A stretch of DNA of 26,793 bases from a virus (IMGVR_UViG_3300021440_000102:1-26793); one strand, 5' to 3'; positions 17,351 through 22,257 are shown, counted from the first letter of the stretch. Notes: a model not told the origin generated them from the letters alone. Numbers and translations: made by a program.

Positions 17351-17514
17351 TTAATTGGTCGCTTGGCAAGTAAGAGCTGAATACGAAGAAGTTGCTCTTT
17401 GGCGGCGGCTTTATTCTTCTCAATGAGAGCAGAATTTCCGGCAAAGAGTTGAGAAGATTCTTGAGCTTTTTTGGAAGCTTCAAGGAGAAGGGATAAGGGA
17501 GGCGGTTTGGACAT
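17347..17514 (-). CDS. Tiny gene between terminase subunits (55 aa)
   Basis: Start chosen at ATG 17514 (MSKPPPLSLLLEASKKAQES), because CAGGAG lies six bases upstream; a longer version from a TTG at 17598 has no ribosome site and would overlap terS much more. It overlaps the end of the small-terminase gene by 35 bases in another frame and the start of terL by 4 bases (ATGA), so it should be translationally coupled. The product is an amphipathic helix of about 45 residues rich in Lys, Ala and Leu. No family was recognised. It may be a packaging accessory; the tight nesting argues that it is real. Confidence 0.6.
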   Translation of the reverse strand: MSKPPPLSLLLEASKKAQESSQLFAGNSALIEKNKAAAKEQLLRIQLLLAKRPIK

Positions 17515-18055
17515 TTTGAGCTCCTGGAGAGTTTTCAAGAAGAGTAGATTTAGACTTTGCAAGAAGTCCGGCCATAGATCCTGATTGTACTGTGACAAGA
17601 TCCTGATTTCCGGCGCGAATTACTTGATTGTTTGAATTGAGTTCGAGTGCACGTTCAGCTGAAAAATTTTGAATAATTTGTACAGGCATGATAAGAGGGA
17701 TAACAGTTCGCTGACCTTGAATTGTTTCTGGAGCGGATGCACCACGACGTTTTGCTCCGTTGATAATTGCGATTGCTTTGAGAACCTCGAAAGGTTTGAT
17801 CATGAATGGAATCATATCAGCTAGTTTTTCTAGCAACATGTCTTCCATCTTATCGTATTTTAAGTCTCGTTCGTTATGTGCTGAAAGATTTTTAAAGCGC
17901 AGTTCTGCTACTTTTGCGGAGATTTCAGGATCTGAAATGAGTTGGGAAATTCGGGATGCAGTTACTCCGACCGCCGAAGCAACCATTTCTGGTGCAACTC
18001 CTTGCCCAAGAAGAGAAATTGCACGATCTTCTGTGGAGGTGGTGGTGGAGGTCAT
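17480..18055 (-). CDS. terS: Terminase small subunit-like, HTH DNA-binding protein (191 aa)
   Basis: First gene of the late block, directly before terL. A helix-turn-helix is visible at about residues 15-45 (VAPEMVASAVGVTASRISQ), in the way small terminase subunits recognise the packaging site. Then come a helical region (KYDKMEDMLLEKLADMIP, about 65-85) for oligomerisation and a flexible Gln/Ser/Asn-rich C-terminus. The start MTSTTTSTEDRAISLLGQGV at 18055 follows AGGAATCTCAGG. It would bind phage DNA and hand it to TerL; the packaging site is not identified. Called from HTH, size and place. Confidence 0.8.
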   Translation of the reverse strand: MTSTTTSTEDRAISLLGQGVAPEMVASAVGVTASRISQLISDPEISAKVAELRFKNLSAHNERDLKYDKMEDMLLEKLADMIPFMIKPFEVLKAIAIINGAKRRGASAPETIQGQRTVIPLIMPVQIIQNFSAERALELNSNNQVIRAGNQDLVTVQSGSMAGLLAKSKSTLLENSPGAQNVQTASLIPSP

Positions 18056-18287
18056 CCTGAGATTCCTAAAAGATTTCTTGATGTTCCTAGTATAGAAGAG
18101 GAAGAAGTGAAGAGCATGTGGGGACAGGTGATTTGAAAAAATTTAGGAAAATTTGTGAGGTGAAATAGGATGGCAGCCAACGAAAAACCCAAAAAAGGTC
18201 CATCCCCCTCCCATGTAAGTAAGTACTAACTAACTTAGATACAGGGGAGAAAGTGAATGCTCACTATGATTGGAGGATGGATGAGAA

Positions 18288-18305
18288 AGTTAGTGGGGGC
18301 TAACT
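18288..18305. repeat. Hairpin AGTTAG-TGGGGG-CTAACT
   Basis: A perfect 6-bp inverted repeat around a 6-base loop. Seven of its bases (AAGTTAG, 18287-18293) can also pair with CTAACTT at 18230-18236, so two alternative folds are possible in a leader RNA. On the minus strand this would lie in the untranslated leader of the terminase message. Confidence 0.45.
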
Positions 18306-18333
18306 AACGTGAGTTCGGATGAGCAGGGGCGAG

Positions 18334-18378
18334 TTATCCACAAGTTATACACTAGCAAGTTTGATGCCATGTGGATAA
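18334..18378. other. Cluster of DnaA boxes, candidate replication origin element
   Basis: TTATCCACA (18334-18342) and TGTGGATAA (18370-18378) are two perfect 9-mers of the DnaA-box consensus TTATnCACA in opposite orientation. They are the core of an 11-bp inverted repeat (AGTTATCCACA at 18332-18342, TGTGGATAACT at 18370-18380). TTATACACT at 18345-18353 matches 8 of 9. Host DnaA could bind here. Because the boxes also flank the late-facing sigma-54-like promoter, they could equally regulate transcription. No strongly AT-rich unwinding element is obvious beside them. Confidence 0.6.
18354..18369 (-). promoter_or_regulatory. Sigma-54-like promoter facing the late genes
   Basis: On the minus strand the sequence reads TGGCAT-CAAAC-TTGCT, matching the sigma-54 -24/-12 consensus TGGCAC-N5-TTGCW at all fixed positions but one (T for the last C of TGGCAC), with exact spacing. 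A start near 18343 would feed the terminase message. It lies between two DnaA boxes. The match is weaker than its plus-strand partner. Confidence 0.45.
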
Positions 18379-18386
18379 CTAGGGAA

Positions 18387-18446
18387 AGTGACGAGAATTG
18401 TCAGGAAGTGACGGATTTGGGAAGAGAGTGACGAGAATGGTCAGTG
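18387..18446. repeat. Three 20-bp-spaced repeats, activator sites or origin iterons
   Basis: AGTGACG begins at 18387, 18407 and 18427, an exact 20-bp period, about two helical turns. The outer two units match over 18 bases with one difference (AGTGACGAGAATTGTCAG and AGTGACGAGAATGGTCAG) and each has the dyad TGAC-N7-GTCA (18389-18403, 18429-18443). The middle copy keeps only the first 8 bases, and a degenerate fourth may lie near 18449. They are centred about 115 bp upstream of the predicted plus-strand sigma-54 start, where enhancer-binding activators normally bind. They could also be iterons for a replication initiator. Confidence 0.7.
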
Positions 18447-18502
18447 TATGTAACGAATTGTGAGGGAAATTTCGGATGGTGGAAAATTGGGGGATTTTTA
18501 GG

Positions 18503-18519
18503 TTGGCACACCGATTGCT
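18503..18519 (+). promoter_or_regulatory. Sigma-54 (-24/-12) promoter facing the early genes
   Basis: TTGGCACACCGATTGCT matches the sigma-54 consensus YTGGCAC-N5-TTGCW in every fixed position and in spacing. The predicted start is near 18530, upstream of the 43-aa gene. As a sigma-70 promoter it would be poor: TTGGCA followed by TAGTAT has only 12 bp spacing. Such promoters need an ATP-driven activator bound upstream, and the 20-bp repeats are in the right place. Activity is inferred. Confidence 0.65.
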
Positions 18520-18568
18520 CTAGTATTAGTGCGGGTTGCCCGTGGATGCTAAAGAAAGTGAGAAGAGA

Positions 18569-18700
18569 ATGGACTACAGGTTTTTGGATTGTGTGAGAGA
18601 GAACATTCAGGTTTTCGGTCTTCATTGGACTGTGCGCTACTATTCCAAGCGACTGAATCAATGGGAGCTCCGATTCTGGCTGACTCAGGCGATCAAGTGA
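18569..18700 (+). CDS. Small early protein, unknown (43 aa)
   Basis: A short frame from ATG 18569 to TGA 18700, first gene after the sigma-54-like promoter. It starts MDYRFLDCVRENIQVFGLHW and continues with YYSKRLNQWELRFWLTQAIK: rich in aromatic and basic residues with three Trp, unlike a random frame. GAGAAGAG lies just before the ATG, a fair ribosome site. A GTG start at 18542 would add nine residues but sits very near the predicted transcription start. The next gene's ribosome site overlaps this stop, which suggests coupling. Function unknown; first-expressed phage genes often act on the host. Confidence 0.55.
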   Translation: MDYRFLDCVRENIQVFGLHWTVRYYSKRLNQWELRFWLTQAIK

Positions 18701-18707
18701 GGACAAG

Positions 18708-18878
18708 ATGATTCAACCAATAGAACTCAGAATCGAGCATAACATTCGCTCCTACGTGGTTCGCGCAGTCTTCGGATTGATGCACACCGAAATGTTTCCT
18801 CAAACATTCGCATCATTCAAGCAAGCAAACGACTGGTGCAAGGAAAACTATCCGAATGTTCCTAGGATTCGTGGCTAG
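18708..18878 (+). CDS. Small early protein, unknown (56 aa)
   Basis: ATG 18708 to TAG 18878, with GTGAGGA (overlapping the stop of the 43-aa gene) as ribosome site. It starts MIQPIELRIEHNIRSYVVRA and ends in KENYPNVPRIRG. The middle has FASFKQANDWCKENY, which resembles the short amphipathic pattern of many small phage proteins of about 60 residues that begin with a beta strand and end with a helix. No known family. The pair of small genes and the 220-aa gene form a short operon ended by the hairpin at 19631-19655. Confidence 0.62.
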   Translation: MIQPIELRIEHNIRSYVVRAVFGLMHTEMFPQTFASFKQANDWCKENYPNVPRIRG

Positions 18879-18886
18879 GAAACTTT

Positions 18887-18912
18887 ATATGCATTCTTAA
18901 TCGAGTGCATAT
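18887..18912. repeat. Inverted repeat ATATGCA / TGCATAT before the 220-aa gene
   Basis: Perfect 7-bp arms at 18887-18893 and 18906-18912 with a 12-base spacer. It lies in the gap between the 56-aa and 220-aa genes, 40 bases before the start codon. It could be an operator or a leader hairpin; there is no U-run for a terminator. Confidence 0.4.
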
Positions 18913-18952
18913 GAGGCAATCCCGCCTAACTTGGTATTCAGGAGATTCTATT

Positions 18953-19615
18953 ATGTCCGTCATTTCCAATCGCCATCAGGTCAATAAGTTCGTTGCTGGC
19001 AAGTCTCAACCCCTTGCAAATCAACGTCTCGCAAAGGTTGGTTATAAGGCGGGGAAAAAGACTGAGAAGAAATTTGATTCTATTTGTGTCAGTGTCCCGG
19101 AACTTGATCCGAAAGAGGTGATCACTGACTTCACTCCTTGGTTTCCGCATCTCAAGACTCTGATGGAGAATGCACAAGATGGGATCATCAAGAGTCTGTA
19201 CGAATCCTCGAATGGTCAACTGACCACGGTAGGCGATGATGAGATTGGATATTCCAGTATCCTTGCATATCTGGAAGCTGAAGCGAATGGCGGACGAATG
19301 ACCAAAGAATTCCTCGTTGCATGGTTCAATCAGGAATTGCAAGACAATCTCACTGTTGTGATTGCGGAAAAATTGGGATTCGAGGAACTGAATGAAGAGC
19401 AAGAGAAGACGGTAAGTAAGCATGTCAATGCATACAGGGATTTGATCTCTTCCCTTGCTGGTGGAAAAACTCTCCTGCAAGAGAATCAAGTGAAGAGTCT
19501 GCAAAAGGTTCTGGAACTCACGAGTAATGAGGATGATGAGACTGTGAAGAAGCTGAATCTCCGACTCGAAAACATGCTGAAGAAGGAAAAGATTGAAGAT
19601 TTGCTGGAACTCTGA
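18953..19615 (+). CDS. Hypothetical early protein with C-terminal DLLEL (220 aa)
   Basis: Start at ATG 18953 (MSVISNRHQVNKFVAGKSQP), because CAGGAGATTCTATT sits before it; an in-frame start 16 codons earlier lies in the inverted repeat and has no such site. The first 40 residues are basic (KVGYKAGKKTEKK). The middle is helical with PWFPHLKTLMENAQDGIIK and RMTKEFLVAWFNQELQDN. The last 60 residues look like a coiled helix rich in Lys/Glu ending KIEDLLEL. No enzyme motif was recognised. The basic start and acidic end could suit a DNA- or protein-binding factor. Its C-terminal DLLEL also ends the SprT-like protein 1.1 kb downstream. Confidence 0.8.
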   Translation: MSVISNRHQVNKFVAGKSQPLANQRLAKVGYKAGKKTEKKFDSICVSVPELDPKEVITDFTPWFPHLKTLMENAQDGIIKSLYESSNGQLTTVGDDEIGYSSILAYLEAEANGGRMTKEFLVAWFNQELQDNLTVVIAEKLGFEELNEEQEKTVSKHVNAYRDLISSLAGGKTLLQENQVKSLQKVLELTSNEDDETVKKLNLRLENMLKKEKIEDLLEL

Positions 19616-19630
19616 TACGCAGAGGATTGT

Positions 19631-19655
19631 TAGAGCCTCACTAGTTGGGGCTTTA
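19631..19655 (+). terminator. Probable Rho-independent terminator after the 220-aa gene
   Basis: A 10-bp stem (TAGAGCCTCA pairing with TTGGGGCTTTA, G-U pairs included) with loop CTAGT begins 16 bases after the stop codon. The stem is GC-rich in its core and is followed by TAGAATCTTTT, a weak U-tract. It would end the first plus-strand operon, perhaps incompletely. Confidence 0.5.
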
Positions 19656-19850
19656 TAGAATCTTTTGAGAATTTCCTAACTAGACCACTAGACCACCAGA
19701 CCATTGGACCCACCTTACCTCTCTCCCGAGCACACTCTATAACTCACCTACACCTATAATCTGTCTTATCTCCTATTATTCATTCTCTCCCCCTATTTCT
19801 ACTTAAATTTTTGTGTGGGGGCAGAAAATATACCGGAGTGAAGGATAGAA

Positions 19851-19879
19851 TGGATATTATCCCTTCGGGATGGATATTA
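19851..19879. repeat. Direct repeats TGGATATTA around an ATCCC-TTC-GGGAT hairpin
   Basis: TGGATATTA at 19851-19859 and 19871-19879 are identical, 20 bp apart. Between and partly overlapping them is a 5-bp inverted repeat (ATCCC, GGGAT). GGATAGA also occurs on both sides (about 19843 and 19882). They lie just upstream of the promoter at 19908 and may be regulator binding sites. Confidence 0.4.
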
Positions 19880-19907
19880 GAGGATAGATTAGATCATAGG
19901 GGTGAGC

Positions 19908-19935
19908 TTGACAGAGGGTGAGAGGGTGTGATAGT
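19908..19935 (+). promoter_or_regulatory. Sigma-70-like promoter for the second early operon
   Basis: A perfect TTGACA (19908-19913) is followed after 16 bp by GATAGT (19930-19935), a 4-of-6 match to TATAAT. A start near 19942 would be about 47 bases before the 86-aa gene. The -10 lies in the right arm of the inverted repeat, suggesting control by whatever binds it. Confidence 0.5.
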
Positions 19936-19988
19936 CTGACAGTCTAGCAGTCTAGTTAGAGAATTTCTAAATCTTTTAGGAGAATGAA

Positions 19989-20249
19989 ATGTCCACTGCA
20001 TCAAAAGTTATCAATGGTGTTTCTTGCATCTCATCTGATTGGCAGAATGTTATCAGGAGTTCACGAACTATTGCCAATCCTTATAATGAGATGATCCAAG
20101 CAATTCTTCATCATCCTCTCAAAGATTTTGTCTCGATTGCTTGGATCTTTTCGTATCATTATCAACTCGCAAAACAAACCAAGGACTTGAATATTGCGAC
20201 GGATGTTGCACTGTTTGAGACTCTCGAAGCTTTGAATAAGTTGTTCTGA
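19989..20249 (+). CDS. Hypothetical early protein (86 aa)
   Basis: MSTASKVINGVSCISSDWQN at ATG 19989, after TTTTAGGAGAATGAA; another ATG five bases earlier is in a different frame and short. Mostly helical, with MIQAILHHPLKDFVSIAWIF and FETLEALNKLF at the end. No membrane segment long enough and no known motif. It is the first gene of the second plus-strand operon and is followed after 8 bases by the SprT-like protease, so the two may act together. Unknown function. Confidence 0.72.
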   Translation: MSTASKVINGVSCISSDWQNVIRSSRTIANPYNEMIQAILHHPLKDFVSIAWIFSYHYQLAKQTKDLNIATDVALFETLEALNKLF

Positions 20250-20257
20250 GGATTATC

Positions 20258-20716
20258 ATGTCCGATTCTAATGATCCTCTTGAATTAGGTATTTCATCAG
20301 TACCTAAATTCATCCCTTCAATGATCTCTAAAGATCATATGGGAAAGATCTTCCAAGATGTGCCGGAAGAGGTTAAGAAGTGGGCAAGAGATTTGAGGGA
20401 TCATCAAGGATGGAGAATTTATTCAGTTAAGCAAACCCGTGGAAGATGTTATCCTAGAGAAAAAGTGATAACAATTCCAGTATGGGCAATTGAGAGAAAA
20501 GATATTACCTTCAAAATCTGGTATATCTCTCACGAACTTGCTCATGCATACGAGGGTTGTTTAGATTCTCATGGCCCAAGATTCATGGAATGGTTGAAAA
20601 GGATCTGTCCTGCGAATTGTATTGAGCATGAGCTAGGATATAAACCTAGAAATGCGGCCGCCGCAGGAATAGGAGAAAAGAAAAAGAATAAATGGGACGA
20701 TCTGCTCGAACTTTAA
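20258..20716 (+). CDS. SprT-like zinc metalloprotease (152 aa)
   Basis: Residues 92-96 are the zinc-binding HELAH with the catalytic Glu93, and a third ligand follows in SHGPRFMEWL (His105), the layout of SprT/WLM-type metallopeptidases. Upstream, VITIPVWAIERKDITFKIWY provides the beta strand usual before the active helix. No zinc ribbon of Cys pairs is seen after the domain, so it is a minimal form. Cellular relatives (Spartan, Wss1) cut proteins crosslinked to DNA; phage copies are mostly uncharacterised. The protein ends KNKWDDLLEL, sharing DLLEL with the 220-aa protein. The domain call is secure, the substrate unknown. Confidence 0.85.
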   Translation: MSDSNDPLELGISSVPKFIPSMISKDHMGKIFQDVPEEVKKWARDLRDHQGWRIYSVKQTRGRCYPREKVITIPVWAIERKDITFKIWYISHELAHAYEGCLDSHGPRFMEWLKRICPANCIEHELGYKPRNAAAAGIGEKKKNKWDDLLEL

Positions 20717-20720
20717 TTCA

Positions 20721-20738
20721 CACACTCACACTCACACT
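20721..20738 (+). repeat. Three CACACT units in a leader
   Basis: CACACT is repeated three times exactly between the SprT-like gene and the 67-aa gene, just before TAGGAG. It probably varies in length between isolates and could tune translation of the next gene by changing leader spacing. Confidence 0.6.
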
Positions 20739-20754
20739 CACATAGGAGAACGAA

Positions 20755-20958
20755 ATGCCATCATGGGCAAAACTTGAAAAAAGATTGATTACAGAATTCA
20801 AAGATGGATGCATTTATCGAACCAAAGTTGTAGCTTATGAATGGTTTGATAGTTCAAAACAACCTCCATTATACACAATCATACGAGAAGAGGATGGAAA
20901 ACAATATCAATGGTGTAGTACAACAGATTATGCATTCGGCGCGACAAAACCTGCATAA
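20755..20958 (+). CDS. Hypothetical small protein (67 aa)
   Basis: MPSWAKLEKRLITEFKDGCI at ATG 20755 with TAGGAGAACGAA before it. The pattern is of a small beta barrel or ferredoxin-like fold with aromatic residues (YEWFDSSKQPPLYTIIREE, then KQYQWCSTTDYAFG). No family recognised. It lies in the string of small early genes with similar ribosome sites. Confidence 0.68.
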   Translation: MPSWAKLEKRLITEFKDGCIYRTKVVAYEWFDSSKQPPLYTIIREEDGKQYQWCSTTDYAFGATKPA

Positions 20959-20982
20959 GTAATCCACATAGGAGATTCTATC

Positions 20983-21036
20983 GTGGTCATCGACATCATT
21001 CCTCGTCACACTGATTCTTCCATCTATCAGGAGTAA
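20983..21036 (+). CDS. Possible tiny peptide upstream of the 69-aa gene (17 aa)
   Basis: A GTG at 20983 with AGGAGATTCTATC before it, the same leader as several true starts here, opens an 18-codon frame (VVIDIIPRHTDSSIYQE, first residue read as Met) that ends at TAA 21036. Its stop overlaps the ribosome site (CAGGAG) of the next gene, which would couple translation. It could be a leader peptide or just an unused frame. Confidence 0.35.
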   Translation: MVIDIIPRHTDSSIYQE

Positions 21037-21041
21037 TTTCC

Positions 21042-21251
21042 ATGTATGAAATTCGCGCAAACGAAGCACAACTCAAGAAACTTGAAGGAACTCGGCACGA
21101 GTTTCTTTTCTTCAACTATCCTTGGAAATCTCATGCTATAAACATGGTCGCTCTTTCCTTTCCAGAAAATCAATTCAAAGAAGCAAAGGAAGTTTTCGTG
21201 ACTCTTGAAATGTGTCGAATCACGGTATTCAAATCTTGGCCGAATGAATAA
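21042..21251 (+). CDS. Hypothetical small protein (69 aa)
   Basis: MYEIRANEAQLKKLEGTRHE at ATG 21042, after CAGGAGTAATTTCC. Helical start, then FLFFNYPWKSHAINMVALSF and FVTLEMCRITVFKSWPNE, alternating like beta strands. No known motif. It is followed by a 105-base leader with strong hairpins before the next gene. Confidence 0.66.
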   Translation: MYEIRANEAQLKKLEGTRHEFLFFNYPWKSHAINMVALSFPENQFKEAKEVFVTLEMCRITVFKSWPNE

Positions 21252-21272
21252 AAACAACAAAGAACTATAATT

Positions 21273-21338
21273 ACATTCCATCGGGAATTCATTCTTTCAG
21301 AGTGAGTTCCCTTTGGAATGTGTTTAATTCTAAACACA
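21273..21338 (+). promoter_or_regulatory. Structured leader with two mutually exclusive hairpins
   Basis: A long hairpin runs 21273-21321: ACATTCCA pairs with TGGAATGT, then GGGAATTCA with TGAGTTCCC, with one small internal loop. A second perfect hairpin, TGTGTTTA-ATTC-TAAACACA (21319-21338), uses the last three bases of the first, so both cannot be complete at once. Immediately after is the ribosome site CTGGAG of the 123-aa gene, and GATTCCC (21339-21345) could pair back with GGGAAT (21283-21288). This is the architecture of a translational or attenuation switch; no ligand class was recognised. Confidence 0.5.
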
Positions 21339-21356
21339 GATTCCCTGGAGATTCTA

Positions 21357-21728
21357 GTGGCTAAACAATATCGTCCATATCTCACACTGGAAGCACTAAA
21401 AATCCTCTCTTCCTCCACTAAACAAGCTGCTCCAACTCAGCTCGATCTCATTCGTTATTTAGATAAATACATTTCAGACATTGAACATGGACTGAGAAAA
21501 GAAAACAATGTCCTCGCTCCAACTCTTTCTCAAAAACTCGAACTCGAAGATTCAGTTCCTCCTCCTGCAAATCCTGCAATTCTCTTTGCAGTCTGGCAAT
21601 CTAACGGAACTCTTACAGTTGCTGAAATGGAGCTCGTAAATAAATATCGATATGAAAATGATAAAATGACTCCTCAAGAAGAACATGATTATGAATCAAA
21701 TCAAGGCGTAACTTGGAAGAACTATTAA
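21357..21728 (+). CDS. Hypothetical protein (123 aa)
   Basis: GTG at 21357 is preferred (MAKQYRPYLTLEALKILSSS), because CTGGAGATTCTA sits directly before it, the leader found at other starts here; an ATG 13 codons earlier lies inside the hairpins and has no ribosome site. The protein is helical in the first 60 residues (QLDLIRYLDKYISDIEHGLR), has a Pro-rich middle (EDSVPPPANPAI) and a C-terminal part with VAEMELVNKYRYENDKMTPQ. No family recognised. Expression is likely controlled by the structured leader. Confidence 0.65.
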   Translation: MAKQYRPYLTLEALKILSSSTKQAAPTQLDLIRYLDKYISDIEHGLRKENNVLAPTLSQKLELEDSVPPPANPAILFAVWQSNGTLTVAEMELVNKYRYENDKMTPQEEHDYESNQGVTWKNY

Positions 21729-21765
21729 TTTCTCAACCTCTCAAGTCATCAGGAGAATCAACATC

Positions 21766-22044
21766 ATGTCTTTCGCATCCCTTTTTGCTACTCGTCCTCT
21801 TTCCATCAAAGAAATCTCCAGCGCAATCGAAGCAAATAAACGTCAACTTTTAGAGTGGCAACTCAATCTTGCAGCAGTTCAAAATAACATCAACCAAAAG
21901 GAAGAGCAGATTAAAATTCTTCAACAGTGGGCACAAGAGATTGAAGATGAGGCAAAACCAAAGATTACTTCTCTTCATCCTCAAGGAATTTCTCCTCTCT
22001 TTGATGCATTTAATCTCATTTCTAATCCTGAAGAAAGGAACTAA
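21766..22044 (+). CDS. Hypothetical coiled-coil protein (92 aa)
   Basis: MSFASLFATRPLSIKEISSA at ATG 21766, after CAGGAGAATCAACATC. Residues about 15-65 are a long helix with regular hydrophobic spacing and many Gln/Glu/Lys (LLEWQLNLAAVQNNINQK), probably a dimeric coiled coil, then a short tail with Pro and Asn. No catalytic motif. Next start is 3 bases after its stop. Confidence 0.68.
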   Translation: MSFASLFATRPLSIKEISSAIEANKRQLLEWQLNLAAVQNNINQKEEQIKILQQWAQEIEDEAKPKITSLHPQGISPLFDAFNLISNPEERN

Positions 22045-22047
22045 ATC

Positions 22048-22257
22048 ATGTTCTCCACTCCAATCTTTCTTTCTGTGTGTGATGAGCAAGGAAATAGAAT
22101 TTCTGAGTCTTCAAATTTCACCGGATATCTACCCCACAAAGGAGACGTTTTCTTTGTAAACGATATTCTCTATCGAGTGGCTGATAGATTCGTACCAATA
22201 GATGAATCAGTGATAACTCTATATGTTTCTCCTGTAAAAGGCCAGAAAATTTCTTAG
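22048..22257 (+). CDS. Hypothetical small protein (69 aa)
   Basis: MFSTPIFLSVCDEQGNRISE at ATG 22048, with AAGGAACTAAATC before it, overlapping the end of the upstream gene. Mostly beta-like (GYLPHKGDVFFVNDILYRVA, then VITLYVSPVKG). It looks like a small beta-barrel domain. No known motif or function. Confidence 0.66.
   Translation: MFSTPIFLSVCDEQGNRISESSNFTGYLPHKGDVFFVNDILYRVADRFVPIDESVITLYVSPVKGQKIS

Larger units (their letters stand above)
18056..18568. other. Divergent intergenic region: promoters, repeats and candidate origin
   Basis: No convincing gene longer than 25 codons lies here on either strand. It holds two sigma-54-like promoters facing outward, DnaA boxes, three 20-bp-spaced repeats and a hairpin, each listed separately. 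Two tiny plus-strand frames with fair ribosome sites are present but unproven: 18170-18229 (MAANEKPKKGPSPSHVSKY, after GAGGTG) and 18257-18307 (16 codons, after AGGGGAG). The motif CTAACTAAC occurs at 18226-18234 and 18300-18308. If the late promoter starts near 18343, the leader of terS would be about 290 bases long. Confidence 0.75.
19676..19959. repeat. 30-bp inverted repeat of 8-bp units (arms 19676-19705 and 19930-19959)
   Basis: Read on the minus strand, the left arm is three 8-base units ending GGTCT, then AGTTAG. The right arm on the plus strand is three units ending AGTCT, then AGTTAG. The arms agree at 23 of 30 positions and all seven differences are transitions. Six of the seven would be G-U pairs in a minus-strand RNA hairpin, but A-C mismatches in a plus-strand one. 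The loop between the arms is 224 bases. The right arm overlaps the -10 of the promoter at 19908-19935, so a protein operator is also possible. Confidence 0.65.
19616..19988. other. Second gene-free region: terminator, inverted repeat, promoter
   Basis: No gene was found on either strand. From left to right: hairpin terminator (19631-19655), left arm of a 30-bp inverted repeat (19676-19705), a pyrimidine-rich stretch on the plus strand (about 19712-19800, with an isolated TATAAT at 19755-19760 but no good -35), direct repeats around a small hairpin (19851-19879), a sigma-70-like promoter (19908-19935), and the right arm of the inverted repeat (19930-19959). It separates the first short early operon from the long second one. 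Confidence 0.75.

Noticed and set aside
18084-18100. TATACT (-10-like) on the minus strand just before terS
   Set aside because: A good -10 but no acceptable -35 at 16-18 bp and no extended -10, so not called as a promoter.
18401-18706. A 101-codon minus-strand frame across the promoter region
   Set aside because: It starts at TTG without a ribosome site, covers the 20-bp repeats and the sigma-54-like site, and lies antisense to the 43-aa gene, which has better start and junction evidence.
18056-20000. GC-skew change as evidence for an origin
   Set aside because: The few rows counted by eye were mixed on the left and C-rich in parts of the right; no cumulative curve was computed, and the direction does not clearly fit a bidirectional origin here.
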